Assembly (NCBI GenBank): GCA_016788565.1
Contig: JAEUSP010000016.1
Span: 1 to 37,007, forward strand
Length of the DNA: 37,007 nt
Source: Chlorobiota bacterium
GTDB lineage: Bacteria; Bacteroidota; Ignavibacteria; OLB7
Direction of reading: 5' to 3'
The translations under genes were made by a program, and so were the position numbers. The notes beneath the pieces are model-generated. The model was not told where the DNA came from and did not search any database. It was given only the letters and a program-made list of their open reading frames with translations. Positions within the stretch are counted from its first letter, which is position 1. Every line of letters starts with the position of its first letter. Below are positions 7,844-16,385 of this stretch, piece after piece.

Positions 7844-7894
7844 AACTGATGCTATCCCATTCGCGGAACTGATGCTACCCAGATTCTACGTTTG
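7844..7894 (+). promoter_or_regulatory. Candidate promoter with direct repeats upstream of the giant fibre gene
   Basis: TACGTTTG (7887-7894) matches TAnnTTTG completely. Upstream, AACTGATGCTA occurs twice in direct orientation (7844-7854 and 7867-7877, 23 bases apart, about two helical turns), overlapping where the -33 region should be. That arrangement fits an activator or repressor site. No TTG is seen at -33. If real, the leader before the ATG at 8154 would be about 255 nt; that stretch shows no other clear structure apart from two G7 runs. Confidence 0.35.
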
Positions 7895-8153
7895 CGATTA
7901 AGGTACAGGGACACCATCCGCACATCTGCATCCTCAGATCGGGGGGGAGCTTCCCATCTCAACAACAACTCAGCTTACACGGTGTATCGTGGTTCCGTAG
8001 CCCCGCAATGGGTGACTGCGTGAGGAATCAATTACCCACCGTTGTTGTGCCGCCTCTCGGTCCGGACTGGGGGGGATAGCACTGCAATAGCGTATGGGCC
8101 AACGGCAACCGCACCTATTCCCCGCACACAGCTAACCTTCCCATAGCCACACT

Positions 8154-11100
8154 ATGAACTGCTCAACAACGTGGTGCATTGCACCGCGCAGGCTTCGTTT
8201 TGCCCAAATCCTTTCTCTGCTTTTCCTTCTGATAGCCTCGCAGCCACTGCTTGCCCAGCTTTACCCAAACCCCGCCCCAGCGCCGATGGTGGATATTCAC
8301 GGCCACATGGGGGTGGGGACACTTCGCCCCGATTCTTCGGCAATCCTTGATGCGTTCTCCACCGCCAGCGGGTTTCTGCTTCCGCGAATGAACAGCACAC
8401 AGCGTGACCAAATTGCTGGCAATCGCCCGGCAAAAGGGTTGATGATTTTCAATATCCAAACCGACCGCTGCGAGATTAACATCGGCACAAAAGAACGCCC
8501 GCGTTGGGTCCCGTGCCAGATGGTGGATACCAGCGGAAGCCTTGTGATCAACGGCCCAGTTAGCCCCAACGGCGACCCCGGCGACCCGGGCGATCTGTTC
8601 GTTTCGCAGGGGCCGAACAATCCGCCAATCTGGCTTGAGCCGGAAGCCGCCGTCCCCGCGTGGTTTCTGCGCGGCAACGCCAACACCAACCCGGGAACCG
8701 GAACCGGACAGAACTTCATGGGAACCCGCGATAACCGCGATGTGGTGTTTGCAACCGGCGGCGTGGAGCGGGGCAGATTTCTTAGCCCATCCAACGGCGG
8801 TGGGTTCTCCATCACCGGCCCATTTCTGCCGGGCGGAAATGCCGGAACTTCCGGGATGGCGTTGGTTTCCTCCGGCCCCAGCACACCACCAACGTGGCAG
8901 GTTGTTCCCTTTTTGCCAGCTGGCACCCGCAACTTCTCCACGCTGGCGTGGGATAGCGTTGCGGGGATGTGGGTGGAGAACATCAACCTGACCAGCAACC
9001 CCACCAACGGCAACACCGACATCAACGGAAATTTGAACGTTGATGGCAACACCACGCTGAACGGAACTACCGTCTCCATCCCCAACGTGCCGAACGTCAC
9101 TAACGGAACTGAGGTGGTGATTACTGATGCTTCCGGGAATGTGCAAACCATCAACGTCAATGACCTGATTGGCAACGCAACGCTCACCCAAAACGCTATC
9201 TGGGTTGGCGATGCCAGCAATAATCCTGCAGAGCTTCTTTCCACAAACTTGCAAGGCTCGGTGCTGGTCCAGAACGCCAGCGGCGCGCCAACATGGACCA
9301 CGCCGGCAGCCTCACCATTCTGGGCATTGAACGGCAACGCCGGAACCAACCCAGCCAACAATTTTGTGGGAACCACCGACCCTTCCGACTTGGTGTTCCG
9401 CACCGCAAACACCCCACGAATGCGACTTGGCCAGGGGGGGACCGACAACGTGGTAAACATCACCGGAACCCCCGATGCGGTTGTTGGCAACACCAGTGCC
9501 GATGCCGTTTGGGACGTTCGCGTTGCTGGCGACCTGTACGCCAGCGGCATCTTCAAATCGGGCGGCTCGCTCTGGATGGATGGGCGCAACGCCACGCAAA
9601 ACCAAGTCACCAGCGACAACACCTTGTGGATGACCACACGCGGCGCAACCAACGCGCTGGAGCTTCACCTTGATGAGCTTGGAGCGGCAGCGCAGGGGCG
9701 GCGGCGGGTGATGCGGTACGAGCCGAACAACACCAGCGCAAACATCATTGGCGGGTTCAACCTTAACAGCGTGACGGCGGGTGTGGTTGGGGCCACCATC
9801 AACGGCGGCGGAAGCAACGGCGCGGCCAACACGGTGACGGATAATTTTGGGACCATCAACGGCGGCGAAGCAAACCGCGCCGGCGACGCAGGCGGAACCA
9901 CTGCCGACGCACGCTACGCCACTGTGAGCGGTGGATTAAGCAACACCGCATCGGGGGAAAACTCTACTGTTGCTGGCGGCTACTTGAACAGCGCGTCGGG
10001 GCCAAGCAACACGATTGGCGGAGGTCGGCAGAACCAAGCAAGCGATGTCAGCACCACGATTGGCGGAGGGATGCAAAACCGCGCAACCAACAACAACGCG
10101 GTGGTTGCCGGGGGGTCGGGGAATCTTGCCAGCGGGAACAGTTCGGCGGTTGGCGGCGGCGCAAGCAACCAAGCCACAAGCACCAACACCACAATTCCGG
10201 GCGGGGTAAGCAACACCGCAACGCAACTGAACGCCACCGTTGGCGGCGGAAGCTCGAACGATGCGATAGCACAAGGGGCCACCGTTGCTGGTGGTGAGGA
10301 TAACACGGCAGCTGGGGGGGCATCATTTATTGGTGGAGGAGGCAACAACATTGCCACGGGAACCACCAGCAACATTGTTGGCGGGGTCAACAATCGGGTG
10401 GATGGGAATCAAAGCAGCATACTTGGCGGCGACCGCGACACCGTCTTGGGGCCACACAGCATGATTGGTGGCGGAAGGCTGAACAAGGTTATCGCCACAG
10501 CAGATTTTAGCGTGATTGGCGGCGGCCAAAACAACCTGATTAACAACGGCAACAGCGTGATTGCGGGCGGCAACACGAACATTATCAGTGCCGACGGCGC
10601 AGCAATTGGTGGTGGTGGCGAAAATAGAGTAAGCGGGCTAAACGGAACGGTTGGTGGCGGGCAACTGAACAACGCAAGCGGCCAGACATCAGTCATCGCC
10701 GGCGGGCGATTGAACCAAACAACCGAACGTTTCACCTTTGTTGGCGGCGGCGACCGGAACGTGGCATCAGGGCCTGGAGCAGTGGTTGCTGGCGGCGGCG
10801 ATAATGGAGTATTCAGCCCAGCGGGGAACACTGCATCGGGCTTGTCGGCGGCGGTTGTTGGCGGCTACAGCAACACCGCTGCCGGTCACCAGAGCATCGT
10901 TGGCGGGGGGAACAGCAACTCTGCTTCGGCAGCCGCAGCAGGCGCGGCAATTGTTGGCGGCACAGGGAACGTGACCACCGCGAACGAGGCGTTTATTGGT
11001 GGCGGGCGGGGCAATCAAGTAGCGGCACAGTTCGCCTCGGTTGTTGGTGGAAATCTGAATCGAGCACAAAGCATCTACTCGGGGGTGCTAAGCGGACTGA

Positions 11101-13949
11101 ACAACCAAGAGCAGAGCACTGTTGGCGGCAACAATGGAGCCAACGCAATCGTGGGCGGGCGCAATCACTTTGTGAACGGCTCCAGCAACACCATTGCTGG
11201 CGGCGAAAACGACACAGTGATTGGCCGCTTCAGCTTGATTGCTGCCGGAACCGGAAACAACACCAACGGCGACTACCATTTTATCGGTGCCGGAACCAAC
11301 AACCGGATTGTTTCGGGAACCACCAGCAACATCATCGGCGGGAATCTCAATCAGATTACCGGCAACTACAACCTGATCGGCGCGGGCATTGCCAACAGCG
11401 TTGGCGCGGAACACTCCAGCATTGTTGGCGGGCGCAGAAACCAAGTGGCTTCGGTGAATTCCTTCATTGGCGGTGGCGACACTAACTCCATTGCTGCCTC
11501 ATCATTCAACAGCGTTGTTGGTGGCGGCGTGCGGAACAGCATCACCAACCGTTTTGGTGTGATTGGCGGCGGCGTAGCAAACACCATTTCCGGCGATTCA
11601 TCGGCGATTGTTGGGGGGGCAGGAAACCGGGCATCCAACACCTTGAGCTTTGTTGGTGCCGGGCAGTTCAACGTTGCTTCGGGGGCGTACTCGGTGGTCT
11701 CGGGTGGCTTGCGCGACACAGCATCGGGACCCACTGCCACAATCAGCGGCGGCGAACGGAACGTGGCAACCGGGCAAGCATCAACCGTTGGCGGGGGAAT
11801 GGCGAATCGCTCCACAAGCAACAACACAACAGTAGCCGGCGGGTTTGCCAATCAAGCTACCGGGAACTCCACAACAGTTTCCGGTGGATTTAGCAACCAA
11901 GCCACACAGCAATATGGCGTTGTTGGGGGGGGAAGCAACAACCAAGCGACTGCGTTGGCGGCCACAATTTCCGGCGGCACGAATGGAGTAGGAAGCGGAC
12001 AATATGCTGTGATTAGCGGCGGTGAGTCCAATATCTCCAGCGGTTTGCATTCGGTAGTTGGTGGCGGGCTTTCTAATCAAGCGAACGGGCAACAAAGCAC
12101 CGTTGCTGGTGGTGCCGGAAGCCAAGCCGGAGCGTCGTATGCCACCGTGGGGGGGGGGCAAGCAAACGGGGCATTGGATAGCGCATCCACCGTTTCGGGC
12201 GGCCAGAACAATGCCGCACGCGCACGTCACTCCACCGTTTCAGGCGGGTTGTGGAACAGTGCCAACTCACCATTCTCCAGCATTAGTGGTGGCTACGCAA
12301 ACAACATCTTCTCTGCTCAATCATCCCACATTGGCGGCGGTGATTCCAACCAAGTGCTAAGCCCATACTCGGTGATTGGTGGCGGGCGATTCAACTACGT
12401 CAGCAACCAATACGCCACCATCGGCGGTGGCCTTAGCGACACCGCCACCGGGCAAGCCGCAACCATCGCCGGCGGCGAAGGGAACAAGGCAATCGGCGGA
12501 GCTTCAGCAATCGGAGGTGGCTACCAGAATTATGCTACCGGTAGCCTTAGCGTTGTTGCTGGCGGTTTCCAGAATCGTGACTCGGCTGATCAAGCTGGCA
12601 TTGTTTCCGGTTTCACCAACCGCATTGGCCCAACCGGCGCACGCGCGTTTATCGGCGCTGGCTTGGGGAACCGCGCGGGCGGTCCGCAATCGGTGATTGG
12701 CGGCGGCGCAACCAACCAAACAGGCGACACCAGCGATAACGCAGTGATCGGCGGCGGAGCCAACAACGTTGCTCGTGGCCAACATTCCACAATCGGCGGT
12801 GGATATATCAGCCTTACCACTGGCAACTACAGCACGGTTGCCGGGGGCATATCCAACTTTGCCGCTGGCCACGGCTCGTTTATTGGCGGCGGCGGCCCCA
12901 GTGCTGCGGGGGGGCAATTCTCCACAATCGGGGGAGGAGCAAACAATCTTGCAAGCGGCAACTACACCACCATTGCTGGTGGGCATTGGAACGACATTGC
13001 TCCACTGGGCCAATTTGGTGTGGTGAGCGGTGGCCATGCCAACCGAAGCAATGGGGCGTACAGCGTTATCAGCGGCGGCGATTCCAACCAGCTACAGCTT
13101 GCGGATTACTCCATCATCCTTGGCGGCCGCTCCAACTACAGCAGTGGGCTTTACACCACCATTGCTGGCGGGCAGCGGCTAAGCGTTGGTGGCAACAACG
13201 TTTTTGCTTTCCTAGCAAACCCAAACGACTTGCTTCCAATGGGCATCAGCAACAGCAACGTTGCGGCCTTCGGCAATGTTGATCTTTGGTTGGCAAACAA
13301 TCGTGGCCAAGCTGGGCGGCTTTTCTTCTACGAACCGAACTCCGTCACCGGTGGATTTCCCCCAGTGCTTTCGGCCTCGCAGCATTACAGCACCTTCGAG
13401 GCGCAAACGCAGATTGAGAACTACGAGTATCTGCTTCCGGCATCGGCACCAACCGCGCTTCCGGCAAACCATCACGTTCTGGCAATCACCGGCGTTAGCA
13501 CTTCGGGCATCATCTCCGACCTCACCCTCTCGTGGGTTGATAACACCTTGCTGACTTCCGACAAACGCCGCAAGGAGAACATCACCCTGCTGAAAGGTGA
13601 GCCGTTGCTGGCGAAGTTCCATGATCTGGAACTCAGTTCTTGGAACTACATCGGCGATAAGCAGCGGCACTACGGCGTGATGGCCCAGGATTTCTACTCA
13701 GCATTCGGCAACGACGGTGTTGCGCAGATTGGAACTGACACCACCTTAAGCGTGATTGATCTTCATGGTGTTGCCTATCTGGCAATCCAGGGCCTTGAGC
13801 ACCGCACCGCCAACACCAACGACCGATTGAAAAAATTGGAGCAGGAGAACGCCGCGCTTCGCCAGGAGTTGGAGGCCCTGAAAGAAGCCGTGAAAGCAAT
13901 CAACGGAGAAGGGCGGGCCGCAACAGCCGCGCCAGCCATCGAACGATAA
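8154..13949 (+). CDS. Giant secreted beta-roll repeat fibre with C-terminal S74 intramolecular chaperone
   Basis: This is a 1931-residue protein with a Sec signal peptide (about 1-34, ending LLAQ). Residues 35-120 carry a Bacteroidota tail-fibre N-domain style motif (GTLRPDSSAILD, GFLLPRMNSTQRDQI, KGLMIFN), followed by a stalk-like Asn/Thr-rich region. Residues 545-1682 hold about 73 copies of a 15-residue unit, roughly T[VI]xGGxxNxAxGxxS. It resembles the YadA/Hep_Hag head repeat, which folds as a left-handed beta-roll in trimers. Near residue 1798 comes TSDKRRKENI, the hallmark of peptidase_S74. Its Ser and the Lys five residues later form the self-cleavage dyad in endosialidase-type chaperones. 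A coiled coil (KKLEQENAALRQELEAL) follows the chaperone domain. Inference: a trimeric surface fibre whose chaperone is cut off after folding. There is no T9SS domain and no YadA membrane anchor, so the export and anchoring route is unknown. No phage genes are nearby. Confidence 0.88.
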   Translation: MNCSTTWCIAPRRLRFAQILSLLFLLIASQPLLAQLYPNPAPAPMVDIHGHMGVGTLRPDSSAILDAFSTASGFLLPRMNSTQRDQIAGNRPAKGLMIFNIQTDRCEINIGTKERPRWVPCQMVDTSGSLVINGPVSPNGDPGDPGDLFVSQGPNNPPIWLEPEAAVPAWFLRGNANTNPGTGTGQNFMGTRDNRDVVFATGGVERGRFLSPSNGGGFSITGPFLPGGNAGTSGMALVSSGPSTPPTWQVVPFLPAGTRNFSTLAWDSVAGMWVENINLTSNPTNGNTDINGNLNVDGNTTLNGTTVSIPNVPNVTNGTEVVITDASGNVQTINVNDLIGNATLTQNAIWVGDASNNPAELLSTNLQGSVLVQNASGAPTWTTPAASPFWALNGNAGTNPANNFVGTTDPSDLVFRTANTPRMRLGQGGTDNVVNITGTPDAVVGNTSADAVWDVRVAGDLYASGIFKSGGSLWMDGRNATQNQVTSDNTLWMTTRGATNALELHLDELGAAAQGRRRVMRYEPNNTSANIIGGFNLNSVTAGVVGATINGGGSNGAANTVTDNFGTINGGEANRAGDAGGTTADARYATVSGGLSNTASGENSTVAGGYLNSASGPSNTIGGGRQNQASDVSTTIGGGMQNRATNNNAVVAGGSGNLASGNSSAVGGGASNQATSTNTTIPGGVSNTATQLNATVGGGSSNDAIAQGATVAGGEDNTAAGGASFIGGGGNNIATGTTSNIVGGVNNRVDGNQSSILGGDRDTVLGPHSMIGGGRLNKVIATADFSVIGGGQNNLINNGNSVIAGGNTNIISADGAAIGGGGENRVSGLNGTVGGGQLNNASGQTSVIAGGRLNQTTERFTFVGGGDRNVASGPGAVVAGGGDNGVFSPAGNTASGLSAAVVGGYSNTAAGHQSIVGGGNSNSASAAAAGAAIVGGTGNVTTANEAFIGGGRGNQVAAQFASVVGGNLNRAQSIYSGVLSGLNNQEQSTVGGNNGANAIVGGRNHFVNGSSNTIAGGENDTVIGRFSLIAAGTGNNTNGDYHFIGAGTNNRIVSGTTSNIIGGNLNQITGNYNLIGAGIANSVGAEHSSIVGGRRNQVASVNSFIGGGDTNSIAASSFNSVVGGGVRNSITNRFGVIGGGVANTISGDSSAIVGGAGNRASNTLSFVGAGQFNVASGAYSVVSGGLRDTASGPTATISGGERNVATGQASTVGGGMANRSTSNNTTVAGGFANQATGNSTTVSGGFSNQATQQYGVVGGGSNNQATALAATISGGTNGVGSGQYAVISGGESNISSGLHSVVGGGLSNQANGQQSTVAGGAGSQAGASYATVGGGQANGALDSASTVSGGQNNAARARHSTVSGGLWNSANSPFSSISGGYANNIFSAQSSHIGGGDSNQVLSPYSVIGGGRFNYVSNQYATIGGGLSDTATGQAATIAGGEGNKAIGGASAIGGGYQNYATGSLSVVAGGFQNRDSADQAGIVSGFTNRIGPTGARAFIGAGLGNRAGGPQSVIGGGATNQTGDTSDNAVIGGGANNVARGQHSTIGGGYISLTTGNYSTVAGGISNFAAGHGSFIGGGGPSAAGGQFSTIGGGANNLASGNYTTIAGGHWNDIAPLGQFGVVSGGHANRSNGAYSVISGGDSNQLQLADYSIILGGRSNYSSGLYTTIAGGQRLSVGGNNVFAFLANPNDLLPMGISNSNVAAFGNVDLWLANNRGQAGRLFFYEPNSVTGGFPPVLSASQHYSTFEAQTQIENYEYLLPASAPTALPANHHVLAITGVSTSGIISDLTLSWVDNTLLTSDKRRKENITLLKGEPLLAKFHDLELSSWNYIGDKQRHYGVMAQDFYSAFGNDGVAQIGTDTTLSVIDLHGVAYLAIQGLEHRTANTNDRLKKLEQENAALRQELEALKEAVKAINGEGRAATAAPAIER
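9786..13196 (+). repeat. About 73 tandem 45-bp coding repeats (15-residue beta-roll units)
   Basis: Read as protein, the segment consists of about 73 consecutive units with a conserved GG at positions 4-5, Asn at 8 and often A-x-G at 10-12. Most are exactly 15 residues; a few are 14-17 or carry inserts (for example near 10800-10850 and 11100-11150). DNA identity between units is low because codons for the Gly pairs vary, so recombination between distant units should be limited. Units were counted by eye and the total may be off by one or two. Confidence 0.85.
12149..12158 (+). repeat. G10 homopolymer inside the fibre gene
   Basis: Ten consecutive G bases encode the end of Val plus three Gly (TVGGGQ) near codon 1332. 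It is the longest mononucleotide run noticed in the window; G7-G8 runs also occur in this gene (for example 10314-10320, 11925-11932). A one-base slip would truncate the protein before its S74 domain. The frame is intact in this sequence. Confidence 0.9.
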
Positions 13950-14134
13950 CACCACTGCGGCGGGAAGAGCTTCGGGAGGGGTAACCTCGATAAGAACCGT
14001 GCACCGATTACAGGAGCGGGCTGATAACTCTACGGTACAAACGGCAAGCAGAGCAGGCTTGCCACAGCAGCATCAGCAGCACGCGTTCTTCCCCCCCCCG
14101 TTCTTTTTCCGCCGCAGATATTTCTCAGTCAGCG

Positions 14135-14205
14135 GGGCAGCCGCCACCAGTTTTAGATAGATGGGCATTGTGCCTGTACCTTTGTCCAAACGGTGGCGGC
14201 TGCCC
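14135..14205. terminator. Long hairpin between fibre gene and lipoprotein gene
   Basis: GGGCAGCCGCCACC (14135-14148) and its exact complement at 14192-14205 form a 14-bp stem. It is extended inward by GTTT/AAAC past a one-base bulge, leaving a loop of about 35 nt. On the plus strand TGATATTTTTGGG follows, so it could terminate the 8154-13949 transcript, though it lies 185 bases after the stop. The large loop also fits a palindromic repeat relic. The rest of the 13950-14259 gap shows a C9 run (14091-14099) and no gene. Confidence 0.45.
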
Positions 14206-14212
14206 TGATATT

Positions 14213-14240
14213 TTTGGGAGATCAATCTGTGGTAGCTTTG
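14213..14240 (+). promoter_or_regulatory. Candidate promoter of the lipoprotein gene
   Basis: TAGCTTTG (14233-14240) matches TAnnTTTG, with TTTG at 14213-14216 as a possible -33 element (16-base spacer, slightly short). Transcription would start near 14244, giving a leader of about 16 nt before the ATG at 14260. Confidence 0.45.
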
Positions 14241-14259
14241 CTCAAAACAAAAAATAAAA

Positions 14260-15036
14260 ATGAGCGGCTCCTTAGTATCCTTGTATTCAGCTTGCTTCGC
14301 CTTCGCTACTATTCTCCTATCCTGCACCACGCAGGAGCAGAAGCCATCAGCATCATCGGAGCAACCTCCAATTATTGCTGGGGCCGACACCTCAACAACA
14401 TCATCGCCATCCGGCAACACAACTTTTTCACAGCGACCACCAACAGTTCCTTTGCAACAAGATCAGGAGCTTGTTGAGAATCTAATCCGCGACGCACTGC
14501 ATCACCCACGCGACGCTCGATTTATTGAGATACGCGACTCCGCCAAGCAACTGTTGAATTATCGCCGCATTCCCGATGGCATTGAAATCAGCGACACGTT
14601 AGCATCGGGTAATCGGTACTTGGTGAGAATTACCAAAAAGAAATTTCACGCAAAACGTCATCACATCACACGCGATAGTGCTGGCTGGATACTCCAAATT
14701 GATAGAAAGCCGTATTGGGGAAGCGATGGGAGGCTGCCACGCTATGAGATTCAGAAGATTGAGGTTTGTATTAATGGCCACAACATTACCATCCCCAAGC
14801 GTGCTTGGGCCAACTATTATGAGCCAAGCCTCTATCTACCCGATTCCACACGCCCTCCGCATGCAACCGTGTATGAGTCGCGCGATGCGCGTTACTGTTA
14901 TCTCTACATGTCCAATGGTGATGCTGCTGGAGCATACGACGTGAAATTCATTTTCGACCACCGCACCTATATCACTGACTTTGCGCTACTGGATGCGATT
15001 GACCTTGAGATAGACGGAGTTGATGGTTCCCATTAA
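14260..15036 (+). CDS. Lipoprotein of unknown function
   Basis: This 258-residue protein starts with a lipoprotein signal peptide whose lipobox is LLSC, with Cys22 as the predicted lipidated residue. A low-complexity Ser/Thr/Pro-rich linker follows (about 23-70). The remainder (about 70-258) is a soluble domain rich in charged and aromatic residues, with motifs such as LIRDALHHPRDARF and RYEIQKIEVCINGHNI. It matches no family I can name. The base composition is more AT-rich than its neighbours, which could mean transfer, but the stretch is short. A good promoter element lies 20 bases upstream. It is not obviously in an operon with the isomerase gene 143 bases downstream. Confidence 0.75.
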   Translation: MSGSLVSLYSACFAFATILLSCTTQEQKPSASSEQPPIIAGADTSTTSSPSGNTTFSQRPPTVPLQQDQELVENLIRDALHHPRDARFIEIRDSAKQLLNYRRIPDGIEISDTLASGNRYLVRITKKKFHAKRHHITRDSAGWILQIDRKPYWGSDGRLPRYEIQKIEVCINGHNITIPKRAWANYYEPSLYLPDSTRPPHATVYESRDARYCYLYMSNGDAAGAYDVKFIFDHRTYITDFALLDAIDLEIDGVDGSH

Positions 15037-15179
15037 CGTACCGCTGACTCTGTCGTGTTCAACAAAGAAATTTGTACTATGCAAGCAGCTACTCGGTGGC
15101 AACGAGCAAGGGTATATCCTCGACTATTCTGTGCCGCCGTAACCACTGTGTACCGAATCAGATATTCAGCATCTCCACC

Positions 15180-16208
15180 ATGTCCCAAACCAGCAGCCGT
15201 AAACGCGATCACGTTGAGCTTTGCGTGGGCGAAGACGTTGCCTTCCACACAAAAACCACGGGGCTGGAGAAGTACGCACTGCTTCACAACGCGCTGCCGG
15301 AACTTGATTTCTGCGAGGTTGATACTGCGGTGGAGTTTCTGGGAAAACCGTGCGGGATGCCACTGCTGATCAGCTCGATGACCGGCGGCTACGATGATGC
15401 CGCAATCATCAACCAACAACTGGCCCAAGTCTGCCAATCGCTTCAGATACCGATGGGGGTTGGTTCGCAACGCCAAGCGATTGAGGATGATTCGCAGCTG
15501 GAGAGCTTCCGCGCGGCGCGGCGTGGCGGCCCAACCATCCCGCTGTTCGGCAATTTGGGGGGCGCGGAAATTGTTGACCAACAGGGGGGGGAAACCGTCA
15601 GGCGGCTTGCCGAGTTGATTGATGCCGACGGGTTTGCAATCCACCTGAACCCGCTGCAAGAACTGATGCAGCCGGAAGGCAATCCCAACTACCGAGGCGT
15701 GCTTGCCGGGATTGAGCGGCTGGTGCGCCAGCTTGGTTTGCCGATTATCGTGAAAGAAGTTGGCGCGGGACTTTCGGCAGATACGGTGCGGCGGTTGTTG
15801 GATGTTGGGGTGCGGATTATTGACGTTGCTGGCGCGGGGGGAACAAGCTGGGCCGGTGTGGAGTTGATGCGCCGCAGCGATGCCAACCACTACGCCGATT
15901 TCTGGGATTGGGGAATCCCCACGGCCGATGCTGTGCGTGCCGCGCGCCCGCTGTGCGATGCCGCCCAAGCAACGCTGATTGCCAGCGGCGGCATTGCTTC
16001 CCCGCGCGACGTTGCCACCTCCATCGCGCTTGGTGCCCACCTTTGCGCGGCCGCCCGCCCAATGCTGAAAATGCTTCGCGAGCAAGGAGAGCAAGCACTG
16101 GAGGCGATGCTGCTTCGTTGGCAACACGGCCTGCGCTGCATGATGTTCCTGAGCGGCTCCAAAACCATCGCCGATCTGCGGAACGCACCGCTGGTGGTTG
16201 AAGAGTGA
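15180..16208 (+). CDS. fni: Type 2 isopentenyl-diphosphate delta-isomerase
   Basis: This FMN- and NADPH-dependent enzyme interconverts IPP and DMAPP, the isoprenoid building blocks. From the ATG at 15180 the protein has 342 residues, normal for the family. The frame extends to 15072, but the N-terminal type 2 motif SSRKRDHVEL sits right after this Met, so the shorter start is chosen. Visible motifs along the TIM barrel are SSMTGGYDD, GVGSQRQAIED (FMN/phosphate region), HLNPLQE (the Gln and Glu that contact substrate and Mg), IVKEVGAGLS, DVAGAGGTSWAGVE and ASGGIASPRDVATSIALGA. Together these identify the type 2 rather than the Nudix type 1 enzyme. It stands alone; no other mevalonate or MEP genes are near. 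Confidence 0.95.
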   Translation: MSQTSSRKRDHVELCVGEDVAFHTKTTGLEKYALLHNALPELDFCEVDTAVEFLGKPCGMPLLISSMTGGYDDAAIINQQLAQVCQSLQIPMGVGSQRQAIEDDSQLESFRAARRGGPTIPLFGNLGGAEIVDQQGGETVRRLAELIDADGFAIHLNPLQELMQPEGNPNYRGVLAGIERLVRQLGLPIIVKEVGAGLSADTVRRLLDVGVRIIDVAGAGGTSWAGVELMRRSDANHYADFWDWGIPTADAVRAARPLCDAAQATLIASGGIASPRDVATSIALGAHLCAAARPMLKMLREQGEQALEAMLLRWQHGLRCMMFLSGSKTIADLRNAPLVVEE

Positions 16209-16265
16209 AGAGTGAGATGGGAAGAGTGAAATGAAGCCAAAGCCGGGGAAGAAAATAGGAGATAG
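16199..16265. repeat. Purine-rich dispersed segment, inverted partner at 31943-31990 and 32249-32273
   Basis: The stretch of GAAGAGTGAAGAGTGAGAT type followed by GAGTGAAATGAAGCC reappears nearly identical in reverse complement at about 31943-31990. The adjoining AAAGCCGGGGAAG-to-TAGGAGAT part reappears inverted at 32249-32273. The repeat overlaps the last codons of the isomerase gene. It is non-coding and of unknown origin. Confidence 0.65.
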
Positions 16266-16385
16266 GAAATAGAAGTGAGAGCGGTGTCCGATGCTCTCTC
16301 GCAGTCCACCGCGAGATGGGCTTGCGCCGTTGCTTCGCAGTGCTTCGTCGAAGACTCCTGGCGATGACGGGGTGATGAATGACTA

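Noticed and set aside
8297-9652. 451-residue minus-strand frame in the fibre gene, and many similar ones to 13000
   Set aside because: They are antisense to a protein with signal peptide, repeats and S74 domain; Pro/Ala-rich translations mirror Gly codons of the real gene.
8154-13949. Prophage tail fibre region
   Set aside because: S74 suggests phage, but the protein has a signal peptide, and no capsid, terminase, integrase or lysis genes are in the window.
14073-14420. 115-residue minus-strand frame crossing the hairpin
   Set aside because: It overlaps the lipoprotein start and the inverted repeat and has no homology pattern.
15033-16127. 364-residue minus-strand frame
   Set aside because: It is antisense to the type 2 isomerase, whose motifs are clear on plus.
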